This document shows, piece by piece, positions 1-9,342 of a DNA stretch of 64,000 bases. The translations under genes and the position numbers were made by a program. Positions within the stretch are counted from its first letter, which is position 1, and each line of letters opens with the position of its first letter. This stretch comes from Acidobacteriaceae bacterium. GTDB taxonomy: Bacteria > Acidobacteriota > Terriglobia > Terriglobales > Acidobacteriaceae. The stretch lies in assembly GCA_003151335.1 (NCBI GenBank), contig PLXE01000115.1, positions 62,001 to 126,000 of the forward strand. The letters are read 5' to 3'. The notes beneath the pieces are model-generated. The model was not told the DNA's origin. It did no database searches and saw nothing but the letters and a program-made list of their open reading frames with translations.

Positions 1-750
1 CCGGGAGAGCGCGGTGGAACGCCAAGCCTCATCGGGACGCTGAGAAACATTTTGAAAGCCCAGCACGGCCACCGAGCGCCGCTGTTTGACCACCGGTGGA
101 CGATAGCTATGGCCACCGATCGTCGAGGTGCCCACCCACTTGTAACCCAGTGCGCCGCCCAGCAAAACCATCAACCCAAGCGCGGCCCACATTAGCCGTA
201 CCCGCCAAGTGGAAGGACTCGATCCCCGCGCAGGAGCTGTCTCGCGAGATTGCGTTTCAGCAACGGCTGTGGGCGCGAGACTGGGGATGACCTCAGCCGT
301 GGCAGGTACGGCGGTGGTAACCACTGTCTCGGTGCTTGCCTGCCTCGCCAGCACCACGGGGACAAAGCCACCGCTCTTGGATTCGGTTACTCGCGGCGCA
401 GGGGCGGGAACGACTTTGGAGGTAACGGGAGCGAGAAAGCGATATCCATGTCGTGGAAGGGTTTCTACATAGAGGGGTGCATCCGCGTTGTCGTTGAGGA
501 CATTTCTGATTTGCTTGATGCAGTGGTTCATCCCCTGCTCAAAGTCAACGTAGGTCTCCTCACCCCAAAGTTGTTGCCGAATTTCCTCACGCGTCACCAC
601 CTGGCCGGCGTGACTGACCAGCAGGACGAGAAGTTGAAAGGGCTGCGGCGACAACTTAACAAGTGTTCCGCCTTTGCGCAGCTCGTCGGTCGCGAGATTT
701 AGCTCGAAAACTCCGAAGCGGAGCAGTTTCTGGGTGGCGCTCAAGCTCAT
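1..750 (-). CDS. CadC-type winged-helix regulator with transmembrane segment, 3' end beyond the window
   Basis: The open frame runs without a stop from an ATG at 750 to the left edge, giving 250 codons. Residues 10-110 form a winged-helix DNA-binding domain of the OmpR/CadC type: a start resembling FGVFELNL, the recognition part around REEIRQQLWGEETYVDFEQG, and the wing PLYVETLPRHGYRF. A Pro/Ala/Thr-rich linker follows, then one membrane segment (MWAALGLMVLLGGALGYKW) and the start of an outer domain (RRSVAVLGFQNVS). In Acidobacteria such proteins usually continue into TolB-, TPR- or WD40-like repeats. It is probably a membrane-anchored one-component regulator. AAGG lies three bases before the ATG, which is close, so the exact start is less sure than the family. 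Confidence 0.85.
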   Translation of the reverse strand, partial: MSLSATQKLLRFGVFELNLATDELRKGGTLVKLSPQPFQLLVLLVSHAGQVVTREEIRQQLWGEETYVDFEQGMNHCIKQIRNVLNDNADAPLYVETLPRHGYRFLAPVTSKVVPAPAPRVTESKSGGFVPVVLARQASTETVVTTAVPATAEVIPSLAPTAVAETQSRETAPARGSSPSTWRVRLMWAALGLMVLLGGALGYKWVGTSTIGGHSYRPPVVKQRRSVAVLGFQNVSQRPDEAWRSTALSR

Positions 751-1264
751 TACCTTCAAGTAGTGCGGCGCTGGCTACGGATTATACCCCGTTTGGGGCG
801 CTGCTGACGCTCGGAAGTTCCGATCATTTCCTAAGCCAACCCTAGCAATATCAAAAGCTTAGAGGATCATCCAAGAAACTCACCTACAAATCAGACCCTA
901 ACCATTGAAGGCAACAGCGAAGCGACGCATTGTGTGCAAGAGAGCGGGGGCTGAGTAAGTCTCAACCAACGGCTCTTTGGGGGGAACGCACCCGGAGGCG
1001 GGGAAACAATCCCGCTTCCGGGTAGCGGCGAAACCAGAGGTTGTCATGAAAACGCAAGCAGCAACCGGTAAGCGACAGGGGAGGGCAAGAGAGTGCGCCA
1101 TGTCTTCAACACGTGCGTTCTTGACGCTCTTGCTACAGGCCCAGAGTCGTAGGACCTCACATTACGCCAGTTCCTTGACGGACCGCGATTGGTGGCCGGG
1201 CTCGACGGCCCCACGCGGAGCGGTCTTTGCGGCGCGCTACATCTCGCGATGGACAGGAGGAAGC
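751..1264. other. Intergenic stretch without a supported gene
   Basis: About 510 bases lie between the leftmost regulator and the small ORF at 1265. Open frames exist on both strands here, but none has a good ribosome site or a recognisable motif. The part next to 750 should hold the promoter of the leftward regulator. I see no clear -35/-10 pair. Confidence 0.4.
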
Positions 1265-1456
1265 ATGATCGGAGATTACAAGTACGCAGCCCAAATGGAG
1301 GCCGAAGAAATCGCAGAGCAGGAATACGGCTGTGATTTCTACAACCTACCCCACGATGTTCAATCCGCGGTTTATCAGCGCGGGCTTGACGGCTACTTTG
1401 GCCGTCTGGTTGACCGGGCCGCTTACCGGGCGAAGGAGAAAAAGGGAGGAACATGA
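1265..1456 (+). CDS. Small acidic/aromatic protein of unknown function
   Basis: Sixty-three codons starting with ATG at 1265, directly after a strong ribosome site (ACAGGAGGAAGC). A longer frame extends upstream to 977, but its extra part looks non-coding and has no ribosome site, so I take the short form. The peptide begins MIGDYKYAAQMEAEEIAEQE, contains YGCDFYNLPHDVQSAVYQRG and ends in a Lys-rich tail (YRAKEKKGG). It is rich in Glu, Tyr and Ala, has no signal peptide and no membrane segment, and is probably helical. I do not recognise the family; the style resembles small accessory or phage-island proteins. The composition and ribosome site make it more likely real than chance. Confidence 0.55.
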   Translation: MIGDYKYAAQMEAEEIAEQEYGCDFYNLPHDVQSAVYQRGLDGYFGRLVDRAAYRAKEKKGGT

Positions 1457-1512
1457 AACCGCGCAAGCACGATGTCAGAATTGAAACCGATGCGATGAGC
1501 GCCGCCAATTAG
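1453..1512 (+). CDS. Possible 19-residue peptide overlapping the previous gene
   Basis: ATG at 1453 overlaps the TGA of the 63-codon ORF as ATGA and is preceded by AAAGGGAGGAAC, a near-perfect ribosome site. The frame encodes MKPRKHDVRIETDAMSAAN and stops at 1512. The overlap and ribosome site suggest translational coupling. The length means it could equally be the stub of a gene truncated by the decay seen in this region. Confidence 0.3.
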   Translation: MKPRKHDVRIETDAMSAAN

Positions 1513-2062
1513 GGAGCGCGATTGCACTTGCTGGCCGAAGCCGCGCTTCCGGTGAGGGGCAACTGCGCCGCCGTTGCTCCTCGCTCTTCCTAATCCATCG
1601 CCGCCACAGCCATGACCAGAACGAGGTCGCTATGAAGCGTAACGTACTCTATTGCTCTAGCTTTTCTTTCCTGTTGACCAGAACGCGATGATCACTGGAA
1701 AGAGTCATCGTCATCATAGGACGTACGGCAGGCTGGCTATTCGGGGCGAGAGCCGCTCTGTCCATGCGCGATCTCGTGAACGACATTTTCGACGAGCAAC
1801 CGGGTGTAAGAAGGAAAAGCCCCAATGCCAGTCGGGGCTAGAACTGCTCGCGTCTGTGTGGACCGCGTCTGAGGAGTACTATGCCACAGACGCATCAATC
1901 TCGCTTAAAACAGAAATAGCCCTATCCCGAAGGTGGCATATCAAAGTGGTGTAGACGGATTGTCTTCCCGACAATGCGTTCAGGTTTGTATTTGTCAACC
2001 CAGCCGTATTTCTCAGGAAATACTCTGATCAAGAATTCGCTAACGGCTATCCAGCCGCCCGG
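1513..2062. other. Gene-poor stretch with fragments
   Basis: No complete gene is supported. A 47-codon frame (1689-1832) encodes a peptide beginning ERVIVIIGRTAGWLFG and including SMRDLVNDIFDEQPG, which reads like real protein, but it lacks a normal start codon and ribosome site. It may be a remnant. The stretch ends in the epimerase remnant and fits a region of past insertion and deletion. Confidence 0.35.
1815..1839 (-). terminator. Hairpin with T-run, terminator-like on the minus strand
   Basis: AGCCCC (1818-1823) and GGGGCT (1834-1839) form a six-pair stem with a ten-base loop. Read on the minus strand the hairpin is followed by TTTT. It could end leftward transcripts coming from the PAP2/Wzi gene about 550 bases upstream. 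Confidence 0.4.
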
Positions 2063-2380
2063 CCTATTCCTTATAGCGAAGCCTATGGTCCCGGATTTGA
2101 AGACATGGGGCGCCGCATCCCGGATATTGCAAAAGCCGAACGCTGGCTCAACTATCGTCCCAAGTACGGTCTGGATGACATCCTTCGGGATGTTATTGCT
2201 TTCGTCCGGGCGCAAATCGGGAAAAAGCAGGCGATGTTCGTGGCGCCGGGCGCTCCGCCAGAGAGCTCGGTCTTGCATTATGGAATGCCCGGAGCCGGCA
2301 GGGCCCCTCTTCAAATTTATTCGCGTGATGCCCGCAAGCCAGATAGTTTCCACAGCCTACCCGCTCACGGCACTCCGTAA
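2063..2380 (+). pseudogene. C-terminal remnant of an NAD-dependent nucleotide-sugar epimerase
   Basis: The frame reads PIPYSEAYGPGFEDMGRRIP from 2063 and continues DIAKAERWLNYRPKYGLDDI. This is the C-terminal signature of extended short-chain dehydrogenases acting on nucleotide sugars: VPYEEAYGxGFEDMxRRxPD, then SKxxxLLGxxPxxSLDEILRDVI. No Rossmann domain, GxxGxxG motif or YxxxK site lies upstream, so roughly 250 N-terminal residues are missing. The similarity fades after about residue GKK (near 2225), and the rest of the frame to 2380 is probably read-through. No ribosome site precedes it. It is most likely the end of a gene cut by an old deletion. Confidence 0.6.
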
Positions 2381-2385
2381 CTCGG

Positions 2386-4842
2386 TTAACGCTGCAATAC
2401 GAGATGGGGAAACCAGGTCAACTGCAAGGAAACCATGAAGTCTCCCTGCCGCTGGGTATTGAGCACCGGCACCAACCATGACTCATATTGCATGAAACCT
2501 TTCAGCTCCATCTGCTTGCGCACGCGAAGCGTCGCTGCCAGGCTCGCCAGGTGCTGCGTGGTTCCGCGGGAAATGTAGTCTGGTGCGATCTTCATGCTGC
2601 GATAGCCGAGCTGGATACTGCTGAGCGGGCTGATGGTATAGGTCGTCCACGCAGCGTAGCCGGTGGCTTCGCGGCCAATCCAGCTGCCCATCAAACTGTT
2701 GTTGTTCAAGTAAAGGTTGCGATAGACGACTTCGTAGTAATAGAAGTAGGCTCCGAGGGCTGGAGAGACCTCGCGATTGGTGTCCAGGGCCTCTACCCGC
2801 AAATCGAGTTTCGGTAGGCGCGGGAAGTGGCTGACATAGATTCCGGGATTGAATGCCGTTCTGCGGAACGCGGCCAGCGGCGTGAGCTCGTCGTGGGTGA
2901 GCATGTCGGTGTAGAGGGTGACCCATCCCTCCAGCTGCCAGGAGAAGTCGAATGTGCTGAAGCGGGCGCCGGGATCGTGGCGCGAGAATTTCACGTCGGC
3001 TGGCACATTCGTCAAGTTGGTAAAGCTGCTCCAGAATGACCCAAAGGTGAGAGGGGCATGGCCTTGGCCCGCAAAGATGGCGGTGCGGCCGAAGCCAATC
3101 TCGAGGCCTCGGAAGGGCCGGATGCCGTGGCGCGTGAACGAGATTTCCGCCAGGGGCTTGAAACTGATCTTTTGTCCGTACATGTAGGGTCCCTGCGGAA
3201 ACTGGGTGTGGCCGGAAAGCTTGCCAAAGAAGTTGTCGAAGCGAAAGGGACCGAACAGGTGCGACATACCCGGGACCCAGTACGGCTCGGTGCGATTGAT
3301 GCGCAGCATCCAGAAAGGTTCGGCGTTGTTGCTAATCGCGAACGAACCACTCTGCGTCGGTCCCCAGTCCAGGCTCTGTTTCCCAATGGATATGTCCTGC
3401 CCCAGCAGCCGGGTGGTGACATAGGTATCGAGCAGCCGAAAGCGGTCGATGGCAGGAAAGGGAACGCCGGGCTGCACCGGGTCGTGGTTGACTGCGGCCA
3501 GCACTTCTCTGGTCCCGAGCGGGTAGGCCGGCGCTGACGGCGCGTGCTGGTATTCGCCGTTGATGTAGAACGCCAAGCTGCCATCTTCGGCGCGCGCGGT
3601 GAATCCGGTGTAGTTGTTGAACCCCTGCTGATAAGGCCGGCCGTAGTCATTGACGATGGTCTGGCCGAGGTTGTTGCTGTTCAGCGGCTGGCCGGCAATT
3701 CCCACGACCCGGGTGTAAACCGAGGACAACTGGATCGACTCCACCGGCTTGCCTTCGATCGCCGAGAGCTCGTCGGCAAACTCTCCGCGGAGATACTTCA
3801 TGGTCTCGGAAATGTCCGGGGGCAGGGCCGGGCTGCCCTGGACTTCTTCTTCCAGACTGGCGATCATGCGCGCGCAGTTCATTCTGGTCCAGGGGCGCAG
3901 ACCCCGGTATGCGGTCTCGATGTAGCCGCGCGCGATCAGGCGGTCCATCGCCGGGTAAATCCAGCTATCCAGGGGGATGTAGGTGCTGGCCAGGTGTTCG
4001 GGGTCAGGTGCGGTCGGTTCTACCGCATCGTCGAGATTGACATTGTGTCGCGTGTTGTAGATGTGGCGTCCAACTTCATACCCGATCAGGCCGCCGACCA
4101 AGACGTCCGACAGGAAGTGCTTGCCAGCAGCGGCTCTTGCCAGGCTTACGCCGGCCGCCAGGCCATAGGCGCCGACTTGGGCGAAAGGATTGGGATACTC
4201 CCGCGCAACCACGGAAGCAAAGGCCCAGGTCAGGGCGGCGTGATTGGACGGAAATGACGTCCCGCCTTGGAAGAAGGAATTCCGGTAACTGGACTGCCCA
4301 GGATTTAGGCGGCCGGTACTGTACTGGACGGCATATTGCAATCCGAGGACGTCGACCATCGCCTCGCCCGCCAGGACACCGGTTTCGCGCAGGCGCTCAT
4401 TCTTGGTGAGGCGGCCCCATAGATACGCCGAGCCGGACAGACCCGCCGCGGCCGCCAGTCCTGCGTTGGAGGCGGTGTTGTAGGCATGGGCCCCGGTCAT
4501 GCCGAAGGAGCTGTCCGGATCGGTGACCAACAGCCCGGTGGCGATGCCACTTATGGGCACCAGCCATTTCGCATCTTTCGGCCGCAGGTGCTGCGGGCTC
4601 GTCCAGATGTCTTTTTGGTCCAGGGCGAGGTGCTTCAGAAAATTGGTTTCGTTGGGATGCGACAGGGTGAAATCCACCGAGTCCGGCGTACTGCGCGTTG
4701 GTGCTGGCGGGGCAGGGGTCTGGGAACCGGTTTGCTGTCCGGCAAGAGGACGGCTCAGACATACACTCAGCAGGGCCAACAAGAAGACAACCGTCCTCAG
4801 TTGGTCTCGCAACAGGTGCTTCCCAGGCAGATGGCTGCACAC
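2386..4842 (-). CDS. PAP2 phosphatase fused to a Wzi-like capsule-assembly barrel
   Basis: An 818-residue protein with an N-terminal signal peptide (VVFLLALLSVCLS, cleaved near AGQQ). Residues about 90-260 form a PAP2-type acid phosphatase domain: PSNH with His201, and ARAAAGKHFLSD with His242 and Asp246, match the second and third phosphatase motifs. The first motif (KxxxxxxRP) is not obvious. From about residue 280 to the end it is rich in aromatic, alternating strands (YQQGFNNYTGFTARAEDGS, FYINGEYQH) typical of Wzi/capsule-assembly outer-membrane barrels. A likely role is handling a lipid-linked glycan or phospholipid at the outer membrane while the barrel anchors surface polysaccharide. 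The fusion is known in Acidobacteria as far as I recall; substrate unknown. It appears monocistronic. Confidence 0.8.
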   Translation of the reverse strand: MCSHLPGKHLLRDQLRTVVFLLALLSVCLSRPLAGQQTGSQTPAPPAPTRSTPDSVDFTLSHPNETNFLKHLALDQKDIWTSPQHLRPKDAKWLVPISGIATGLLVTDPDSSFGMTGAHAYNTASNAGLAAAAGLSGSAYLWGRLTKNERLRETGVLAGEAMVDVLGLQYAVQYSTGRLNPGQSSYRNSFFQGGTSFPSNHAALTWAFASVVAREYPNPFAQVGAYGLAAGVSLARAAAGKHFLSDVLVGGLIGYEVGRHIYNTRHNVNLDDAVEPTAPDPEHLASTYIPLDSWIYPAMDRLIARGYIETAYRGLRPWTRMNCARMIASLEEEVQGSPALPPDISETMKYLRGEFADELSAIEGKPVESIQLSSVYTRVVGIAGQPLNSNNLGQTIVNDYGRPYQQGFNNYTGFTARAEDGSLAFYINGEYQHAPSAPAYPLGTREVLAAVNHDPVQPGVPFPAIDRFRLLDTYVTTRLLGQDISIGKQSLDWGPTQSGSFAISNNAEPFWMLRINRTEPYWVPGMSHLFGPFRFDNFFGKLSGHTQFPQGPYMYGQKISFKPLAEISFTRHGIRPFRGLEIGFGRTAIFAGQGHAPLTFGSFWSSFTNLTNVPADVKFSRHDPGARFSTFDFSWQLEGWVTLYTDMLTHDELTPLAAFRRTAFNPGIYVSHFPRLPKLDLRVEALDTNREVSPALGAYFYYYEVVYRNLYLNNNSLMGSWIGREATGYAAWTTYTISPLSSIQLGYRSMKIAPDYISRGTTQHLASLAATLRVRKQMELKGFMQYESWLVPVLNTQRQGDFMVSLQLTWFPHLVLQR

Positions 4843-5319
4843 ACCTATTACTACGGCAGTTCAGGGCCAAACCTGTAATGCCCGTCGCCGGAATCCCAAC
4901 CCGGCGACGCGATGACCAGACTGCAAGGCGGGTTGGGCGATCAGTTCGTCGATGGCGGGACTTTCGTAAAAGCCTTGCCAGTCCTGCGGCATCCACCCGA
5001 TTTGCTTCCGATCGCTGACCCTAATTGAACTGGGGTTTGTGGGAGCTATCGCCCAAAGCCAAACGCGTCACTTCCCCCGGCGGCAGGTGTCACTGACAAA
5101 CGATTTCCCGCAAGGTGAAATGGTTCTGGGCATTTTTGAGCGAGCATTCCCCGGCCCGCTTTCCCGCCCTTCCGAGGGCGGGATTGCTGCGGTTCGTGGA
5201 CGACCGGAGGAGCTTGCTGATGTCACCAACTTCGCCACGCATTCCAGCAGAGCGTGGGAAGCGTCATCGGAAGAAAACCAAACGTATGGTACTCGCCGAA
5301 AGCGAAGGAGGAGTATCGA
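4843..5319. other. Intergenic region between divergent genes, with two hairpins
   Basis: This 477-base gap should hold the promoters of the leftward PAP2/Wzi gene and the rightward hpd operon. Two clean hairpins are visible: 4883-4909 (CGTCGCCGG / CCGGCGACG, nine pairs) and 5162-5183 (TCCCGCCC / GGGCGGGA, eight pairs with a six-base loop), the second about 137 bases before hpdB. Neither is followed by a T-run, so regulatory or structural roles are as likely as termination. No regulator gene is present and I could not pick a convincing promoter. Confidence 0.45.
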
Positions 5320-8031
5320 ATGACCAGAACGCTGGCTGAGGTACTGGAGCAGTCCGGTATTCCGATCCGATTGCAGGTTGGCGGCAAGGCTCCCGACGCG
5401 GTGGTTGATCGCGAAGTAAGCAAGGAACCCTGCCCCCGCGCGAAGAAGCTGCGGGATTTGTATTTCCAGACACTTTCCTCTGCGACCAATGAGTTTCCCT
5501 ACTGGTATACCCGCAAGTACTCCGAACTCGAGGGCGAGATCCCGGTGGTCCGCCGGGCCGCAGCGCTGAAGGAAGCGTTCTCCCATCTCACTCCAACTAT
5601 CCTGCCCGGCGAACTGTTGGTAATGGGTAAAGCGCACTATTATCGCGGTTCGTTCCCCATGCCATGGCTTTCGGAAGGTTATTACATGGCAAAAGAGGAC
5701 GAGCTCTACAAAGCCGCATTGTCGAAGGGTAGCTCCAGCGTTGACGAACTTTCGAAGTTTGGCAGTGGCGGCGGCAATGTCACGCAGACCTTTGGCAATG
5801 TCGTCTCCATCGCCGGCAAGTTCGGCATGCGCCGGGAGGAAATTCCAGCCCTGCTACACACCGCCAGGGAATGGGCGGGCAAATCGGTGGACGATGTCGG
5901 CCATAAGTACGAGCAGATGGTGCCCACATACCCCATGAAGGAAGCGATCATGCGTTCCATCGTGTGTATGTTTGACTCGGGCTACACGCTGCCGCAGGGC
6001 CGTGAGGTCATTAACTATTACTATCCCCTGGAATACGGTTTCGATGGCTTGCTACAGATGGCCAAAGAGAAAAAGGCGGAAGTGGCGGGACGCGCCGATG
6101 GTGACGGGTTGGTCGGCATGAACCGCCTCTACAACTACCAAGCGGTCATCCTGATTCTGGAAGGCATTCAGAACTGGATTATGAACTACGCGAAAGAAGC
6201 GCGCCGTCTCGCAGACTTCGAGAGCGGGCCGCAGCAGAAGCAGGAATACCAGGAAATTGCCCAGCGGCTGGAATCGGTGGCCCACAACAAGCCAACAACG
6301 TTCCGCGAAGCCATCCAAATGATCTGGACGGTCCACGTTGCTGTCCTGAATGAAGATGCCATTTCCGGCCTGTCGCCGGGCCGCGTGGGCCAGGTCCTGT
6401 ATCCGTACTACGAGCAGGACAAGGCTGCGGGCCGCATTACCGATGACGAGGTCCTGGAATGGATGCAATTGCAGCGGGTAAAATTCACCTGTATCGATTG
6501 TTTTGCTTCCATGGGTGTGGTCGGTGGTGTGCTCTCCGGCAATACATTCAACAATCTCAGCCTGGGAGGCCTTACCAAGGACGGCAGATCGGCGGCAAAC
6601 GATCTTGAAAAGCTGATCATCGAAGCTGCCATCCGCTGCACCAGCACCCAGCCCACTCTCACCGTACTATACGACGACAAACTGCCGGAAGACTTCCTGC
6701 TCAAAGCGACCGAGTGCAACAAGACTGGCACCGGTTACCCGGCGTGGGTGAACAATCGTGGCGCGATCGACTTCATCCTGAACCAGTATGGTCCGGAAGG
6801 CATGACGGTCGAGGAAGCACGCGCGCTGGCCATCGGCGGATGCCTGGAAACCTCACCGTGTTCCTGGCTGCCGCTGCACTTGAACGCCAAGGAGTATTGG
6901 ATTCCGGGTGGCTCGGGACAGCCGACCAGCGTCGGGGTGCACTTCATTTCGCTGCCCAAGGTCCTCGAACTGGTATTGTTCGACGGTATCGACCAGAGGA
7001 CAGGACAGCCAGTCTATTCCCCGCACGGCAAGAAGCTGGAAAGCTATGAAGAAATCGTTGCGGTCTTCCAGGACTACTTCCGCAAGACGGTTGACTGCCT
7101 GACTACCAGCAACAATATCCAGCATGACATCTGGCGCAAGCAGAACATGGCGATTTTCAACTCGCTGCTCAAGCCGGATTGTCTGCTGAACGGCCACCTG
7201 ATCCATGAACTTGGTTATCGCTACAACGGCACCTACAACGTCGAATCGTGCGGGACTGTTAACCTCGTCAACAGCCTGGCCGCGATTAAGAAGGTCGTGT
7301 TCGAGGATCGGGCGACCAGCCTGGAGGAGATCAAGCAGGCGTTAAGGGACAACTTTGGCTTCAAGACGGCCTCCGAAGTTGGCTCGTTCTCACTCGCCGA
7401 TCAGGAGAAGAAGGAAGAAAGCGGCAAGTGGGACTACATCCACTATCTCTGCCTGACTGCGCCAAAGTACGGTAACGACGATCCGTATGCAGACACGATC
7501 TTGAAAGGCTGGGAAAACTGGTTTTGCAGGATGTGCCACGACTACGAGTCGCTGAATGCAAGGCCCCTGTACGCATGCCAGATCTCGGTTTCCACCCATG
7601 CGCCCATGGGCATGGCGACTATCGCCACCCCAGATGGCCGGCTGGCCGGGACCACGTTTGCGGATGCGTCCCTGTCGGCGTATCCCGGCACCGACCGCAA
7701 CGGCCCCTATGCGCTGTTCGAATCGGCGACGGTCTGGGACCACTCCCTGTCGCAGAACTCACAGATGAACCTGAAGCTTCACCCCACCGCCGTGGCAGGC
7801 ATGCAGGGATGCAAGAAGTTATTGGCACTTACTCAGGCTTACATGCGTAAGGGCGGTTTCCATATCCAGTACAACGTCGTGGACAGCAAAATGCTCCGCG
7901 ACGCACAGCAGAACCCGGACAACTACCGCGACCTGATGGTCCGCGTAGCCGGCTTCACGCAGTACTGGGTGGAAATCGGCAAACCAATCCAGGACGAAGT
8001 GATTGCCAGAACCGAGTATGAGGGGGTGTGA
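5320..8031 (+). CDS. hpdB: 4-hydroxyphenylacetate decarboxylase, glycyl-radical large subunit
   Basis: A 903-residue glycyl-radical enzyme of the pyruvate formate-lyase superfamily. The ATG at 5320 follows AAGGAGGAG; an upstream extension to 5254 is not needed. The radical motif RVAGFTQYW carries Gly878, and the thiyl loop GGCLETS carries Cys508 and Glu510. Ser349, His541 and Glu642 (in NVESCGTVN) are also present. From memory, the clostridial enzyme uses Ser344, Cys503, Glu505, His536, Glu637 and Gly873, so all six align with a constant shift of five. Expected reaction: 4-hydroxyphenylacetate to p-cresol and CO2, cytoplasmic and strictly anaerobic. Small-subunit and activase genes follow directly. 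Phenylacetate (toluene) or another arylacetate is the main alternative substrate; His541 and Glu642, which contact the phenol oxygen in the known enzyme, favour the hydroxylated one. Confidence 0.88.
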   Translation: MTRTLAEVLEQSGIPIRLQVGGKAPDAVVDREVSKEPCPRAKKLRDLYFQTLSSATNEFPYWYTRKYSELEGEIPVVRRAAALKEAFSHLTPTILPGELLVMGKAHYYRGSFPMPWLSEGYYMAKEDELYKAALSKGSSSVDELSKFGSGGGNVTQTFGNVVSIAGKFGMRREEIPALLHTAREWAGKSVDDVGHKYEQMVPTYPMKEAIMRSIVCMFDSGYTLPQGREVINYYYPLEYGFDGLLQMAKEKKAEVAGRADGDGLVGMNRLYNYQAVILILEGIQNWIMNYAKEARRLADFESGPQQKQEYQEIAQRLESVAHNKPTTFREAIQMIWTVHVAVLNEDAISGLSPGRVGQVLYPYYEQDKAAGRITDDEVLEWMQLQRVKFTCIDCFASMGVVGGVLSGNTFNNLSLGGLTKDGRSAANDLEKLIIEAAIRCTSTQPTLTVLYDDKLPEDFLLKATECNKTGTGYPAWVNNRGAIDFILNQYGPEGMTVEEARALAIGGCLETSPCSWLPLHLNAKEYWIPGGSGQPTSVGVHFISLPKVLELVLFDGIDQRTGQPVYSPHGKKLESYEEIVAVFQDYFRKTVDCLTTSNNIQHDIWRKQNMAIFNSLLKPDCLLNGHLIHELGYRYNGTYNVESCGTVNLVNSLAAIKKVVFEDRATSLEEIKQALRDNFGFKTASEVGSFSLADQEKKEESGKWDYIHYLCLTAPKYGNDDPYADTILKGWENWFCRMCHDYESLNARPLYACQISVSTHAPMGMATIATPDGRLAGTTFADASLSAYPGTDRNGPYALFESATVWDHSLSQNSQMNLKLHPTAVAGMQGCKKLLALTQAYMRKGGFHIQYNVVDSKMLRDAQQNPDNYRDLMVRVAGFTQYWVEIGKPIQDEVIARTEYEGV

Positions 8032-8035
8032 AGCC

Positions 8036-8308
8036 ATGAATACTGTTATGCAACACATGGACTGCCGCAACTTCGCCGCCTTGGATGTGGCCAAAGGTAT
8101 TTGCCATCGCACGAAGGAGTTGGTTCTGGCGGATACGGAGCACTGCGAGCATTTTGTCGCTACGCAGAAATGTAAGTTCTGCGATCACTTCGTCGCCGGC
8201 GACCAATACCTGGGTACCTGCAATGCAGTTCCCAGCAAGCCAATGACGTATCCCGACCTGATCACGGTGACTTGCGAGATGTTTACGGCCGCTGCCGCGA
8301 AGGCCTAG
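8036..8308 (+). CDS. hpdC: 4-hydroxyphenylacetate decarboxylase small subunit, two Fe-S clusters
   Basis: Ninety residues beginning four bases after hpdB. The ligand pattern is His7, Cys10, Cys23, Cys37, then Cys46, Cys49, Cys62, Cys80: one HxxC-led set and one CxxC-led set, as in clostridial HpdC, which binds two [4Fe-4S] clusters and is needed for a stable, regulated hetero-oligomer. The start at 8036 is preceded by GAGGGGG. An internal ATG (residue 5) would put the first ligands at His3, Cys6 and Cys19, exactly as I remember for the clostridial protein, but has no ribosome site. Small, Cys-rich and tightly linked to hpdB, it is the best argument that this is a true HPAD and not another glycyl-radical enzyme. 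Confidence 0.85.
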   Translation: MNTVMQHMDCRNFAALDVAKGICHRTKELVLADTEHCEHFVATQKCKFCDHFVAGDQYLGTCNAVPSKPMTYPDLITVTCEMFTAAAAKA

Positions 8309-8394
8309 GCAACAGGGAGGCCCGAGATTCTTGATGTGAAGGTGGGCTTGGCGAAGGTACAAACGTGTAGTTGATAATTATTGGTGAGCGGCAC

Positions 8395-9342
8395 ATGCAT
8401 GAAGGTGTAAGCAAGGGCCTGATTTTCGATATCCAGGGCCACTCCATTCACGACGGGCCAGGCACGCGCACGCTGGTCTTCCTGAGCGGCTGTCCGCTTC
8501 GCTGTGCCTGGTGTTCAAACCCGGAAGGCCTCGTATTGCAGCCGCAGCTCATGTACAAGCCGCGGCTCTGCAAGGACTGTCCGGCGCGCTGCGTGCCCGG
8601 ATGCCCCAAAGGCGCGGCGCGGCAGTCGGAGAATGGCGGTTCGCATATCCTCTTCGATCGCGTGCTATGCGACAGCTGCGACACGATGGAGTGCGTCAAA
8701 GTCTGCTACATGCGCGCGCTGCAGACCAGTGGCAAGTGGTATGCAGTTGACGAACTGATGCGGCTTTTCAATCGCGATCGCTGTTATTGGGGGCCGGAAG
8801 GCGGTATCACCTTAACCGGAGGCGAGCCGCTTCTGCAGCAGGAGTTCGTTCTCAATCTACTCGCGCGCTGCCACGACGCTGGCATCGCAGCTTGCGTCGA
8901 AACCAGCGCTTATGTTCCTCGAACCGTACTGCTAGCCGCGTTGCCGTGTATCCAATGGCTGTTCATTGACTTAAAGCACATGGATTCCGGCAGGCACAGG
9001 CAAGGCACAGGCGTGCCGAATGAACTCATTCTCGACAACCTTCGTTGGATCAGTCGCACAAACTGGCCGGGACGACTGGTGGTACGGACGCCGGTTGTTC
9101 CTGGCTTCAACGATACTGTCGCCAATGCAGAGGCAACCGCTGAGTTTCTGGCCGAGATAGGTCTGAGCGAGATCAACCTCCTGCCGTTCCACCGTCTGGG
9201 AGCCTCCAAGTATGGGCAATTGGGCATGAGTTATGAATATGCGGAGCAGCCCGCTGTGGGTCAAGAAGCTCTTGAAGCTCTGGCTGCGGTGTATCGTGAA
9301 AAGGCCATAACCTGCCACCTGGGCTCGGACACGCCATTCTAG
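8395..9342 (+). CDS. hpdA: Glycyl-radical enzyme activase for the decarboxylase
   Basis: A 315-residue radical-SAM protein. The SAM cluster motif is CPLRCAWC (Cys33, Cys37, Cys40; CxxxCxxC), followed by a ferredoxin-like insert with two more cysteine sets (Cys59, 62, 66, 70 and Cys92, 95, 100, 104). This is typical of activases of glycyl-radical decarboxylases and unlike the shorter PflA. GGEP (in TLTGGEPLLQQ) is the SAM-binding motif. It should abstract hydrogen from Gly878 of HpdB using SAM and an electron donor. I chose ATG 8395, preceded by GGTGAG; a TTG at 8371 is also open. The gap from hpdC is 86 bases without an obvious terminator, so the three genes are probably one operon. Confidence 0.87.
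   Translation: MHEGVSKGLIFDIQGHSIHDGPGTRTLVFLSGCPLRCAWCSNPEGLVLQPQLMYKPRLCKDCPARCVPGCPKGAARQSENGGSHILFDRVLCDSCDTMECVKVCYMRALQTSGKWYAVDELMRLFNRDRCYWGPEGGITLTGGEPLLQQEFVLNLLARCHDAGIAACVETSAYVPRTVLLAALPCIQWLFIDLKHMDSGRHRQGTGVPNELILDNLRWISRTNWPGRLVVRTPVVPGFNDTVANAEATAEFLAEIGLSEINLLPFHRLGASKYGQLGMSYEYAEQPAVGQEALEALAAVYREKAITCHLGSDTPF

Noticed and set aside
1922-2353. A 143-codon minus-strand frame over the epimerase remnant.
   Set aside because: The plus-strand frame matches a known enzyme C-terminus; the minus frame is its mirror and has no family similarity.
5039-5319. A protein-coding gene directly upstream of hpdB (short plus-strand frames at 5039-5340).
   Set aside because: The frames run into hpdB out of phase, have Arg/Pro-rich non-protein-like content, and the region carries a hairpin better explained as regulatory.
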